A DNA stretch of 23,282 bases from Coriobacteriaceae bacterium (GTDB taxonomy: Bacteria > Actinomycetota > Coriobacteriia > Coriobacteriales > Coriobacteriaceae). Of the stretch, positions 7,912 through 16,433 are shown one piece after another. The position numbers and the translations under genes were made by a program. The stretch's first letter is position 1. Every line of letters starts with the position of its first letter. The notes below the pieces were generated by a model, which was not told the DNA's origin, did no database searches, and saw nothing but the letters and a program-made list of their open reading frames with translations. The DNA lies in assembly GCA_902362275.1 (NCBI GenBank), contig CABIWB010000003.1, forward strand, positions 145,527 to 168,808, in the 5' to 3' direction.

Positions 7912-9594
7912 CTACTTGCGACGAAGCAGCGCCGAGACCTCGGGCATCTTAAGGACGACGGCAAGGCCAAAGGTAACAGCAAGCGAGACGACGCCCGCAA
8001 CGCAAACGTAGCCAAGAGTAATCAGAATCGAGCCACCAAGTGCCCCGACAAAGAGTTCAAGCGCCCACATGACGCCGGCGCCTGCGGCAGCACCCAGGCC
8101 GCCGAGCAAAAGGCCAAAGAAACCGCCATGCAGGATAGATTTGACCTGAAGGCCACGCAAGCGACGACGCAGCCACCACAGCGAACAGCCGACCAAGATC
8201 ACGTAGTCGACAACATACGAAAGCGCGATTGCCGGCATACCGAAGCCCAGCACAACGCCAAACAGCAGAACCGAGCCGGCCTGGCCGATGGCAGAATACA
8301 GGCAATATCGGCTATAGGGCTTCATGTCGAGCAAGGCAGAGAAGCTCTTCTGCATCAACACGACCACGCCGTAGAGCGGCAGCGAGAACGCCAGGTAGAC
8401 AAGGAACTCGGACACCAGCGCCACGCCGGACTCATCAAACTTGCCGGCACAGTAAATCATGTTGAGCGGACGCGCGAAGACAATCAGGTACAGCGCGAAC
8501 GGAATCAGGAAGAACAGCATCTGGGCGACGCCACGCGAAATGCCCGTGCGAACGCTGTCGTAATCCTTCTCCTGTGCGTCGTGAGAGAGCTCGGTATAGA
8601 GCGCCGTCGAAAGCGAGGCGGCAATCAGCGCGTAGGGCAGCGTGTACCACAGGCGCGCATAGGCGATGACGGAAGGACCAGTCTCGGGCTGGACAACCAG
8701 CGCGGCAGCGTTGGTGATAGAAGTCGAGACAAACATGCACACCGTGGCAAGCAGCGTCGGGATACCGAGCGCAATCGTCTGGCGAAGCGCGGGGTCCTTA
8801 AAGTCGATATGGATATGGGGATGCACGCCGTGCTTGCCAAGCGCGGGAATCTGACATGCCATCTGAACAAAGACACCGAGAGTCGTACCGGCCGCAATCA
8901 AGATGATGCCGGTACGTTCGCCAAACTGTGCGGACACGGGCGCAAAACCCATAAAGCTCGCAATGACGATCACATTGTTGAGGACCGGGGCAAACGTCGA
9001 CCAGAAGTAGTCGCGGTGTGCGTTGAGAACGCCCGAGAACACCGAGCCCAAACCATAAAACAGAATCTGGATGGCAAAGAAACGGAACATGAACGCAGCG
9101 GTATCCATGCTGCCGCCGTCACCCGAAAGGAACGATTGCGTCCAGATAAAGCCCGGGGCGAACACGGTCCCCAGCAACGAAATGCCACCCAGCACCAAAA
9201 GCAGAATGCCGAGCAGGTTGCCCACGTACTCGTTCGAGGCCTCGCGACCCTGCTCACGCCTCACGCCCATGTACACGGGCAAAAACGCCGTCACGAGCAT
9301 GCCACCCATCACGAGTTCGTAGAGCATATTGGGCAGGTTGTTGGCGACCTGATAGGAGGACGAGAGCAGCGACATGCCGATAGCGGCCGCCATTGCCCAC
9401 GTGCGGATAAAACCGGTGACGCGAGACACGATAGTCAGGATGGTCATAAGCCCGGCGGAACGACCAACCGTGGAGTAGTCCGACGAGCCCATGTCGTCAG
9501 TGTCATCTCGCGACGAAGAAGCTTCGGATGAGGGTGTCTGAGGCGCAGATTCTTTTGCAAAATGAGCTCCGCGCTTCAATTCTTCCTGCGGCAT
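7912..9594 (-). CDS. murJ: Lipid II flippase MurJ (MviN family)
   Basis: MurJ is an inner-membrane protein that moves the peptidoglycan precursor lipid II to the outer face of the membrane. The 560-residue protein is strongly hydrophobic, consistent with the usual 14 membrane helices. It has family hallmarks such as SRVTGFIRTWAMA at about 57-69, the NNLPNMLYELVMGGML segment at about 85-100, and VLNAHRDYF at 189-197 followed by an Asn-containing helix. The first 43 residues are a polar, Ser/Asp-rich cytoplasmic tail that is longer than in classic MurJ. ATG 9592-9594 has GAGAGGA upstream at good spacing, and lies 3 nt after the ybaK stop. It abuts uvrC with no gap, so an envelope gene and a repair gene share a message. 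Function is assigned by family and not by a test of flipping. Confidence 0.92.
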   Translation of the reverse strand: MPQEELKRGAHFAKESAPQTPSSEASSSRDDTDDMGSSDYSTVGRSAGLMTILTIVSRVTGFIRTWAMAAAIGMSLLSSSYQVANNLPNMLYELVMGGMLVTAFLPVYMGVRREQGREASNEYVGNLLGILLLVLGGISLLGTVFAPGFIWTQSFLSGDGGSMDTAAFMFRFFAIQILFYGLGSVFSGVLNAHRDYFWSTFAPVLNNVIVIASFMGFAPVSAQFGERTGIILIAAGTTLGVFVQMACQIPALGKHGVHPHIHIDFKDPALRQTIALGIPTLLATVCMFVSTSITNAAALVVQPETGPSVIAYARLWYTLPYALIAASLSTALYTELSHDAQEKDYDSVRTGISRGVAQMLFFLIPFALYLIVFARPLNMIYCAGKFDESGVALVSEFLVYLAFSLPLYGVVVLMQKSFSALLDMKPYSRYCLYSAIGQAGSVLLFGVVLGFGMPAIALSYVVDYVILVGCSLWWLRRRLRGLQVKSILHGGFFGLLLGGLGAAAGAGVMWALELFVGALGGSILITLGYVCVAGVVSLAVTFGLAVVLKMPEVSALLRRK

Positions 9595-9597
9595 CGC

Positions 9598-10098
9598 TCA
9601 GTCCTCTCTCGTAATCGCGGCAACCGTCGCCCCGCAAAATGCAATTAAATCATCGGGTGCAAGCTCGAGCTGATAACCACGCTTGCCTCCCGAAATAAAA
9701 ATGGTATCCCAAAGGACACACGTCTCATCAATGAGCGTCCGGTAGCGTTTTTTCATACCGACCGGGCTGCAGCCGCCGCGAACGTAGCCAGTCCCCGCAA
9801 GCAAATCCTTCACATGCATCATGGCCAAGGACTTCTCCCCCGCGGCACGCGCGGCGGACTTTAGATCGAGCTCGTCGGCAACAGGGATGCAGCACACGAC
9901 ATAGTCGTTGGACGGTGTCACGCAGACCAAAGTCTTGAATCCTTGACCGGGCTCCTCGCCAAGTTGCTCCGAAATCGCGACCCCCAGGCCCACCGACTCA
10001 TCGCCATCGTCTTCGTACGTATGTAGAACATAGGAAATGCCGGCGCTTTCCAGCTCGCGCATCGCATTGGTTTTTGGCGTCTTTACAGCCTTTGCCAT
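9598..10098 (-). CDS. ybaK: YbaK/EbsC-type aminoacyl-tRNA deacylase
   Basis: Members of this family hydrolyse mischarged tRNAs, classically Cys-tRNA(Pro), in trans to prolyl-tRNA synthetase. The 166-residue product has the family core: FKTLV with the conserved lysine at 55, and GYVRGGCSPVGMKK at about 104-117, close to the usual GYVRGG-SP-G-KK motif. The length fits a free-standing YbaK. I place the start at ATG 10096-10098, since AAAGGA lies 6 nt upstream; the open frame extends 32 codons further, but that part is not family-like. It leads the ybaK-murJ-uvrC unit. A TATACT -10 box about 38 nt upstream (10136-10141) may drive it. Cys-tRNA(Pro) is the likeliest substrate, but other deacylases of the same fold cannot be ruled out. 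Confidence 0.88.
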   Translation of the reverse strand: MAKAVKTPKTNAMRELESAGISYVLHTYEDDGDESVGLGVAISEQLGEEPGQGFKTLVCVTPSNDYVVCCIPVADELDLKSAARAAGEKSLAMMHVKDLLAGTGYVRGGCSPVGMKKRYRTLIDETCVLWDTIFISGGKRGYQLELAPDDLIAFCGATVAAITRED

Positions 10099-10135
10099 GA
10101 CATATCCTTTCCCTCGCATTCGGACGCAAGGATTA

Positions 10136-10141
10136 AGTATA
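10136..10141 (-). promoter_or_regulatory. Candidate -10 box for the ybaK-murJ-uvrC unit
   Basis: TATACT on the minus strand lies 38 nt upstream of the ybaK start. The best -35-like element (GTGACG) is 19 nt away, so only the -10 is convincing. Confidence 0.35.
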
Positions 10142-10179
10142 TGTCCAATTCGGCTGCATACGTCACTTCGGCACAGCAA

Positions 10180-10210
10180 GCGCCATCGAATCACAAGGAG
10201 TCGATGGCGC
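10180..10210 (-). terminator. Stem-loop after uvrA
   Basis: GCGCCATCGA (10180-10189) and TCGATGGCGC (10201-10210) form a perfect 10-bp stem with an 11-nt loop, 21 nt past the uvrA stop. The following minus-strand sequence, TTGCTGTGCC, has only a poor U tract. It may terminate weakly or protect the uvrA 3' end. Confidence 0.55.
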
Positions 10211-10230
10211 CCATAAACTGAATCGCCTAT

Positions 10231-13110
10231 TTATTGAGCATCAAGTTGAGCCTGACGCTCCCGGTCGCGCCTGAGCAACGGCGCCAAAAACTTGCCCGTA
10301 TAACTCTGCGGACAGTCCGCAACCTGCTCCGGTGTGCCCGAAACCACGACGGTTCCGCCGCCGTTACCGCCCTCGGGACCCATATCAATCAGGCGGTCGG
10401 CAACCTTGATGACATCAAGGTTGTGTTCAATCACCAGCACCGTGTTGCCCGCATCGACCAAGCGCTGTAGCACATCGAGCAGCTGGCGGACGTCCTCAAA
10501 ATGAAGGCCGGTCGTCGGCTCGTCCAAAATATAGAACGTCTTGCCCGTCTGGCGTCGATGAAGCTCCTTGGCGAGTTTCACACGCTGCGCCTCGCCGCCC
10601 GAAAGCGTCGTGGCGGGCTGGCCTAGGCTCACGTAGCCCAAGCCTACATCGTACAGCGTCTGGAGCTTGCGCTTAATCTGCGGGATATTCCCAAAGAAGG
10701 CCAACGCCTCGGTGACGTTCATGTCTAGCACGTCCGAGATGGTCTTGCCACGGTAGGTGACCTCGAGTGTCTCGCGGTTGTAGCGTTTACCGCCGCAAAC
10801 TTCGCAGGGAACGTAGATATCGGGAAGGAAGTGCATCTCGATCTTGATCTGTCCGTCGCCCTTGCATGCCTCACAGCGCCCGCCACTCACATTAAAGGAG
10901 AAACGACCCGGCGAGTAGCCGCGCGCCTTCGACTCCGGCGTACTCGCAAACAGTGCGCGAAGATCATCCCACAGGCCAATATAGGTAGCAGGGTTGGAAC
11001 GCGGCGTACGGCCAATCGGCGACTGGTCGATATCGATAACCTTATCGATACGCTCGATGCCCTCGATTTTCTTATACGGACCCACAGGGCGCGTCGAACG
11101 GTGAATGGCATTCGTAAGGGCAGGCGCAATGGTGTCGGTAACCAGGGAGCTCTTGCCCGATCCCGACACGCCGGTAACAACCGTAAGCGTACCAAACTCG
11201 ATCTTGGCAGTAACGTTTTTGAGGTTGTTGGCTCGAGCGCCCGTAATTTTAAGGCAGCCACGACCGGGCTTGCGCCGTTCATCAGGCACCCGGATCATTC
11301 GTTTGCCGGTCAGATAAGCGCCCGTCATCGACTCGGGACACGCCATGATATCGGCAGGCGTTCCCGCCGCGACTACGTGCCCGCCGTTGACGCCGGCGCC
11401 GGGCCCCATGTCGATCACGTAGTCGGCGGCACGGATTGTATCCTCGTCGTGTTCAACGACGATAACGGTATTGCCGATATCGCGCAGGCGCTCGAGCGTC
11501 TTGATCAGGCGCTCGTTGTCACGCTGATGCAGACCGATCGAGGGCTCATCCAGAATATAGAGCACGCCCATGAGACCCGCGCCAATCTGCGTTGCCAGGC
11601 GAATACGCTGCGCCTCGCCACCAGAAAGCGTCGCCGAGGCACGATCGAGCGTCAGATAGTCGAGTCCAACATCGACCAGAAAACGCAAGCGCTCCAGGAT
11701 TTCCCTGACGATGCGCCCGCCGATAAACTGTTGGCGCTCGGTGAGCTCCAGGCCCTCAAAAAACTCGAGCGACTCACGGCACGACAGGCAACAAACCTCG
11801 TAAATGGACTTGCCGCCCACGGTGACGGCGAGCATCTCAGGGCGCAAACGAGCGCCGTGGCAGCTCGAGCACGGCTCCTCGCGAATGTACTTCTCCAAGC
11901 GCGCCTTGGTGTTCTCGTTCGTCGTCTCGGTATAGCGTTCGTACAGGATGTTGCGAACGCCCGAAAACTTGGTATCCCACTGGCTGCGACGTCCGTCGAG
12001 CTTTTGGTAGTCGACCGAGATCTTCGTATCGCCCAGGCCATCCAAGAATGCACGACGCACGCGAGGGGGCAAGTCCTCCCACGGCGTATCGGTGCTCACC
12101 TTAAAGTGTTTGCAGACCGCAGCAAAAATCTGCGGATAGTAGTTCGAATTGCCAAACAGGCTACCAAAGACTCCGTCGGCAATGGACTTCGAGGGGTCCT
12201 CGATCAGCGCCTCGGCATCAACGGTTTTCTTAAAGCCCAGGCCGTCGCACTCAGGACATGCGCCATAGGGAGCGTTGAACGAAAAATCACGCGGCTGAAG
12301 ATCGTCAATGGAGTGACCATGCTCCGGGCACGCCAAGGCCAACGAATACTCCAGCAGCTCGCCCTCGGTCCCCTCGGGAGCATCACGATCGGGCAGCATG
12401 TACACGTTTACATTGCCGTGAGCCAGCGCGGTCGCCTGCTCAACAGACTCGGCGATACGGCCCAGAGAGTTCTCACGGATCACGATGCGATCGACCACGA
12501 CCTCGATATCGTGCTTGAACTTCTTGTCCATATCGATCGGATCGTCGAGCGAGCGCACTTCACCGTCGACACGCACGCGGCTAAAGCCCTCGGCGCGAAG
12601 GTCCTCAAACAGTTTGGTGTACTCGCCTTTTCGCCCGCGCACCACCGGTGCCAGCACAAACGCGCGGCGGCCCTCCCCCGCCGCCAAGACCTTGTCGGCA
12701 ACCTGGTCGGTCGTCTGGCGCTCAATGACGCGGCCGCATTCGGGACAGTGCGGGGTGCCCACGCGGGCGAACAGCAGGCGCAGATAGTCATAAATCTCGG
12801 TTACGGTGCCAACCGTCGAGCGAGGGTTTTTAGACGTCGTCTTTTGGTCGATCGACACCGCCGGCGAAAGGCCGTCGATTGAATCCAAGTCGGGTTTGTC
12901 CATCTGGCCCAAGAACTGGCGCGCATAGCTTGAAAGGCTCTCGACGTATCGACGCTGGCCCTCGGCATAGATAGTGTCAAATGCCAGCGAGCTCTTGCCC
13001 GAGCCAGAAAGACCGGTAATGACCACGAGTTGGTCACGCGGAATGGAAACATCGATATCACGGAGGTTGTGCTCACGAGCGCCGCGAATAACGATAGAAG
13101 AATCAGACAT
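10231..13110 (-). CDS. uvrA: Excinuclease ABC subunit A
   Basis: UvrA is the damage-sensing, DNA-binding ABC ATPase that loads UvrB in nucleotide excision repair. The 959-residue length is normal. It has two ATPase modules, each split by zinc-binding inserts: the first has Walker A GLSGSGKS at 33-40, the second GVSGSGKS, and both carry the LSGGEAQR signature. The zinc module inside the first half reads CPEH in place of the usual first CxxC, followed by CPEC before DGLGF, so one ligand is probably histidine. The second-half zinc module (CEAC, then CEVC) is canonical. ATG 13108-13110 is chosen because AAGGAG lies 5 nt upstream; the open frame continues 22 codons further through the promoter region. 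It appears monocistronic, with a stem-loop after the stop and an SOS-box-like site upstream. Confidence 0.98.
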   Translation of the reverse strand: MSDSSIVIRGAREHNLRDIDVSIPRDQLVVITGLSGSGKSSLAFDTIYAEGQRRYVESLSSYARQFLGQMDKPDLDSIDGLSPAVSIDQKTTSKNPRSTVGTVTEIYDYLRLLFARVGTPHCPECGRVIERQTTDQVADKVLAAGEGRRAFVLAPVVRGRKGEYTKLFEDLRAEGFSRVRVDGEVRSLDDPIDMDKKFKHDIEVVVDRIVIRENSLGRIAESVEQATALAHGNVNVYMLPDRDAPEGTEGELLEYSLALACPEHGHSIDDLQPRDFSFNAPYGACPECDGLGFKKTVDAEALIEDPSKSIADGVFGSLFGNSNYYPQIFAAVCKHFKVSTDTPWEDLPPRVRRAFLDGLGDTKISVDYQKLDGRRSQWDTKFSGVRNILYERYTETTNENTKARLEKYIREEPCSSCHGARLRPEMLAVTVGGKSIYEVCCLSCRESLEFFEGLELTERQQFIGGRIVREILERLRFLVDVGLDYLTLDRASATLSGGEAQRIRLATQIGAGLMGVLYILDEPSIGLHQRDNERLIKTLERLRDIGNTVIVVEHDEDTIRAADYVIDMGPGAGVNGGHVVAAGTPADIMACPESMTGAYLTGKRMIRVPDERRKPGRGCLKITGARANNLKNVTAKIEFGTLTVVTGVSGSGKSSLVTDTIAPALTNAIHRSTRPVGPYKKIEGIERIDKVIDIDQSPIGRTPRSNPATYIGLWDDLRALFASTPESKARGYSPGRFSFNVSGGRCEACKGDGQIKIEMHFLPDIYVPCEVCGGKRYNRETLEVTYRGKTISDVLDMNVTEALAFFGNIPQIKRKLQTLYDVGLGYVSLGQPATTLSGGEAQRVKLAKELHRRQTGKTFYILDEPTTGLHFEDVRQLLDVLQRLVDAGNTVLVIEHNLDVIKVADRLIDMGPEGGNGGGTVVVSGTPEQVADCPQSYTGKFLAPLLRRDRERQAQLDAQ

Positions 13111-13171
13111 GGAAGCTCCTTGCCTCCTATTGCATCGAATCATACTGCCGATGAGTTTAGCGCACTCGACG

Positions 13172-13185
13172 CGCACAGATGTTCG
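13172..13185 (-). promoter_or_regulatory. LexA (SOS) box-like site upstream of uvrA
   Basis: The minus strand reads CGAACATCTGTGCG, which matches the Gram-positive LexA consensus CGAACRNRYGTTCG at about 12 of 14 positions. It lies 62 nt upstream of the uvrA start. uvrA is a classic SOS gene, which adds weight. The right half (GTGCG in place of GTTCG) is imperfect, and no lexA gene is in view. Confidence 0.45.
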
Positions 13186-13303
13186 TAATACAAGATTCGC
13201 AGACCTTTAGCTTTGCGTATCGGGCGCTTTGTTTCTCGAAATGCCGTGGAAAGGTTGCAGTAATCTAATACTGAACTTAATTTGCCGTAACAGAGGAACA
13301 TCC

Positions 13304-15457
13304 ATGACCGAAGATATCCCCCTTGAAATCACTTCGAGTGACATGGCCAATCTGCCCATATTCATCGCCGTCCTTATCGTGGCCACCGTCGTCGCGCGCG
13401 TGTATTTTTCAATCAAACACAATGAAAGGCCGCCCATTGCCCGCGTCTTTTGGTGCGCGACGCTCCTCATCCCGCTCGGCATGGTAGCTGCATGGATTAC
13501 GAATCAATTGCTCGTAAATGAGGACAGTTCCCTATGGTTCCTTTCTTATTCGGCGCTCGGTGCTGCCGCCGTCATGCTCCTTGTCGAGCCCTTGGTATCG
13601 AGATTCATCGACCAATCCGATTTCGCAACGGGAACGATTGCTTGCACCTGTCGCGACGTTCTCGTCATCGCCGCGGTTTCGGTGCTCTCGTTCGTTTCGC
13701 TCGAAATCGCCTGCAACGACACGTTCTATCGCATTCCAGCAAACTCATTTGGTTTTTCCGTCGGGCTGCTCGCGACGATCCTGCTCTCTCTTTATTTGCT
13801 AGGACAACGGCACGGAGGGGTCATGACCCTTGTGCCCATCGTCTGCTGCATCCTTGGCATTGCCGAGCACTTCGTCGTGACATTTAAAGGCGAAGCCATC
13901 CTGCCGAGCGATATTTTGGCCCTGGGCACCGCAGCGGAGGTAAGCGAAGGATACGAGTTCACCTTTACCGCCGGTATCGTCACATCGCTCGCGCTGCTCG
14001 AAATCTCCTTTGGGCTTCTTTCGCTCATCCGGCCGCGAAAACTCCGTACGCCCTCTCGCGTCTTTCCCGTCATTGCCGGCAATCTCTGTGCCTTCCTGCT
14101 GGTGACTGCCGTGGGTCTCTCTAGCTTTTCCAGCATCGACTTGGAACAGGCGCTCGACTTTGGATTTGACCGTTGGCAGCCTATTACGACGTATGTGTCT
14201 CAGGGCTTTCTCACCTCGTTCACCGAAATGATCAACGAACTGCCCATAGAAAAGCCCGCAGGCTATACGTCTGATGAAGCCCAGGACATCGAGCGGGAGC
14301 TCGCCGCCGCCTATGACAGCACGTATGGCTCGAGCGAGCAGCGTGCCGCCGCCGTTGCTCAATTCAATGAAATCAAGCCGACAATCGTCGCCGTCATGAA
14401 CGAAAGCTTTAGCGACCTTTCGTGCTTTGAGCAGCTCCAGGCGGCCGGGTATACCGGCCCTGCGTTTTATAACTCGCTTCCCGACACGCTCGTACGCGGC
14501 ACTATGCTCGCCTCGGTCGCAGGCGGCGGAACAGCGAACTCCGAATTTGAGTTTTTGACCGGAGCTACGACCGCCTTTGTCGGAGTGGGCAAGATTCCCT
14601 ATCAGCTTTATCAGATGAATGATGTCAGCAGCTTGGCAAAGGACCTTAAAGAACTTGGATACACCGCCACTGCCATGCACCCGCAAAACCCCGTTAACTA
14701 CCATCGAGATAAAATCTATCAGCAGCTGGGCTTTGGAGATTTCCTATCTATCGCCGATTTCGAAGGTGCACCCTATTACCATGCCGGCGTATGCGACTAC
14801 GCCACCTATGACAAGATACTCGACCTGCTGAGGGCCGACGACGCTCCGCAGTTCATCTTCGATGTCACGATGCAAAACCATGGCGGATACGATGTCGGCA
14901 CCGTTCCCGCCGAAGAGCTGACAAACTATTGGGTCGAGGGAGCCAGCGAGGGCGCCAATAGCGCGCTCAACACCTATCTCACCTGCATCAACGCATCCGA
15001 CCGGGACCTCGAGTACTTTATCAACGAGCTCCGCAATATCGGCAGACCGGTTGTTCTTGTCTTTTTTGGCGACCATCAGCCGAGCGCCGCAACGACTCTC
15101 AACGACGAGCTGTACCCTCAGGAAGATACGGCAAGCCACGCTTTCCGTATCCATCAGTCGACCTATTTCGTCTGGGCCAACTATGAAATCGCCGGCAATA
15201 CCGAACTCAACGTCTACGACACCGTCGGGGCAAACGAGATTGCAGCCATTACCCTTAATAAGATCGGCGCCCCGCTCACCGACTATCAAAAGGCTCTGCT
15301 TGCAACAAGGTCAGATGTGCCCACCATCAATGTCGCCGGCTATCTTGGTGCCGACGGGCTGCGCTACGACTTGGAATCTGAAGACAGCCCATACGCCTCG
15401 ACGATCGACAAGCTGCAGCGCATGCAATACCTCGAGTTCGCCAGCAAAGTTCAGTAA
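13304..15457 (+). CDS. LTA synthase family membrane sulfatase-fold phosphotransferase
   Basis: Enzymes of this family transfer glycerol phosphate from phosphatidylglycerol to build lipoteichoic acid or decorate envelope glycans. The 717-residue protein has an N-terminal membrane half (hydrophobic segments between about 16 and 275) and an extracellular sulfatase-fold half. The metal-site and nucleophile pattern is intact: Glu367 (MNESFSD), catalytic-type Thr410 (GGGTANSEF), His526 (MQNHGGY) and Asp590-His591 (FFGDHQPS). I choose ATG 13304 because AGAGGA lies 7 nt upstream; the frame is open further back without such a site. It is divergent from uvrA and appears to stand alone, with a weak hairpin (15462-15477) after the stop. 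Whether it makes a polyglycerol-phosphate chain or adds a single group is not visible. No partner teichoic-acid gene is next to it. Confidence 0.88.
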   Translation: MTEDIPLEITSSDMANLPIFIAVLIVATVVARVYFSIKHNERPPIARVFWCATLLIPLGMVAAWITNQLLVNEDSSLWFLSYSALGAAAVMLLVEPLVSRFIDQSDFATGTIACTCRDVLVIAAVSVLSFVSLEIACNDTFYRIPANSFGFSVGLLATILLSLYLLGQRHGGVMTLVPIVCCILGIAEHFVVTFKGEAILPSDILALGTAAEVSEGYEFTFTAGIVTSLALLEISFGLLSLIRPRKLRTPSRVFPVIAGNLCAFLLVTAVGLSSFSSIDLEQALDFGFDRWQPITTYVSQGFLTSFTEMINELPIEKPAGYTSDEAQDIERELAAAYDSTYGSSEQRAAAVAQFNEIKPTIVAVMNESFSDLSCFEQLQAAGYTGPAFYNSLPDTLVRGTMLASVAGGGTANSEFEFLTGATTAFVGVGKIPYQLYQMNDVSSLAKDLKELGYTATAMHPQNPVNYHRDKIYQQLGFGDFLSIADFEGAPYYHAGVCDYATYDKILDLLRADDAPQFIFDVTMQNHGGYDVGTVPAEELTNYWVEGASEGANSALNTYLTCINASDRDLEYFINELRNIGRPVVLVFFGDHQPSAATTLNDELYPQEDTASHAFRIHQSTYFVWANYEIAGNTELNVYDTVGANEIAAITLNKIGAPLTDYQKALLATRSDVPTINVAGYLGADGLRYDLESEDSPYASTIDKLQRMQYLEFASKVQ

Positions 15458-15461
15458 GCCC

Positions 15462-15477
15462 GCCCATTCGCTTGGGC
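15462..15477 (+). terminator. Weak hairpin after the LTA-synthase-family gene
   Basis: GCCCA/TGGGC forms a 5-bp stem with a 6-nt loop directly after the stop codon. There is no U tract, so termination here is doubtful. Confidence 0.25.
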
Positions 15478-15541
15478 ACATCGTATTGCAAGCACGCTCG
15501 GCCCAAATGCATCGCAAATGACTCCCGTTCGCAAACGAGGG

Positions 15542-15547
15542 TACAAT
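15542..15547 (+). promoter_or_regulatory. Candidate -10 box for the mrp unit
   Basis: TACAAT lies 56 nt upstream of the mrp ATG. No good -35 sits at 16-18 nt, and the best guess upstream is weak. Confidence 0.35.
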
Positions 15548-15602
15548 GACGCTCGTGTCACATCGCGGGGCCCCGGCCCCAACATATACAAAGGAGTCAT
15601 AC

Positions 15603-16433
15603 ATGGGTTGCGAGCACGCACAGGCCGCCGGCGGACAAACGTCGCCGTCGCAATTTGAGGAGAACACGCTGTCCGAGGTCAAGCGCGTCATCGCCGTGCT
15701 TTCCGGCAAGGGCGGTGTCGGCAAGTCGTTTGTCACCGGCGCCATCGCCACCGAGCTTGCCCGTCACGGCCACAAGGTCGGCGTCCTCGATGCCGACATC
15801 ACCGGTCCCTCTATCCCCAAGATGTTCGGTATGAGCGGACGCCACGTCCATGCCCTTGGCAACCTTATGCTGCCCGAAATCTCCGAGCACGGCGTCAAGG
15901 TCATGAGCTCCAACCTGCTGCTCCAAAACGAGACCGACCCCGTCCTTTGGCGCGGTCCGGTCATCGCAGGCGCCATTAGGCAGTTCTGGAGCGAGACCTC
16001 GTGGGGCCCCATCGACTACCTGCTGGTCGACATGCCTCCGGGAACAGGCGACGTCGCGCTCACCGTCTTCCAGTCGCTGCCCGTCGACGGCATCGTCATC
16101 GTCACGAGCCCGCAGGATCTGGTCTCGATGATCGTCGCCAAGGCGGTCAACATGGCCGAGAAGATGAACGTCCCCATTCTGGGCATTGTCGAGAACATGA
16201 GCTATATTGAGTGCCCCGACTGCGGCAAGAAAATCGAGGTCTTTGGCAAGAGCAAGCTCCCCGAGGTCGCAGAGCGCTATAACCTCGACATCTTGGGCCA
16301 GCTTCCCATTAATCCGGCACTCGCCGAGGCCTGCGATAAGGGCGAGGTCGAGACCGCACTGCCCGATGGCATGTTACCCAAGGCAGTCTCTGCCGTCGAG
16401 GCCATTACCCCGCACGAGACCGACGAGGCCTAA
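15603..16433 (+). CDS. mrp: Mrp/ApbC/NBP35-family Fe-S cluster carrier ATPase
   Basis: Members of this cytoplasmic P-loop family bind and deliver [4Fe-4S] clusters to target enzymes. The 276-residue protein has the deviant Walker A SGKGGVGKS at 34-42, the Walker B-like VDMPPGTGD at 142-150, and the bridging CxxC pair at Cys204 and Cys207 (CPDC) that holds the cluster at the dimer interface. Its N-terminal extension has one cysteine (MGCEH), fewer than in NBP35 proper. ATG 15603 is chosen because AAAGGAG lies 6 nt upstream; an in-frame ATG at 15546 lies on the -10 box. The next gene, an HI0933-type flavoprotein, starts at the base after its stop, so the two are coupled. The Fe-S clients are unknown. 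Confidence 0.93.
   Translation: MGCEHAQAAGGQTSPSQFEENTLSEVKRVIAVLSGKGGVGKSFVTGAIATELARHGHKVGVLDADITGPSIPKMFGMSGRHVHALGNLMLPEISEHGVKVMSSNLLLQNETDPVLWRGPVIAGAIRQFWSETSWGPIDYLLVDMPPGTGDVALTVFQSLPVDGIVIVTSPQDLVSMIVAKAVNMAEKMNVPILGIVENMSYIECPDCGKKIEVFGKSKLPEVAERYNLDILGQLPINPALAEACDKGEVETALPDGMLPKAVSAVEAITPHETDEA

Noticed and set aside
7846..9531. 561-codon open frame on the plus strand over murJ
   Set aside because: It is antisense to murJ and highly charged (Arg/Gln/Asp-rich); no independent coding evidence.
10831..12882. 683-codon open frame on the plus strand over uvrA
   Set aside because: It is antisense to uvrA with no recognisable domain or ribosome site; it is a shadow of the third-position GC bias.
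13111..13303. Promoters in the divergent uvrA/LTA-synthase-family gap
   Set aside because: I looked for paired -35/-10 elements on both strands and found none that I would defend, apart from the SOS-like box.
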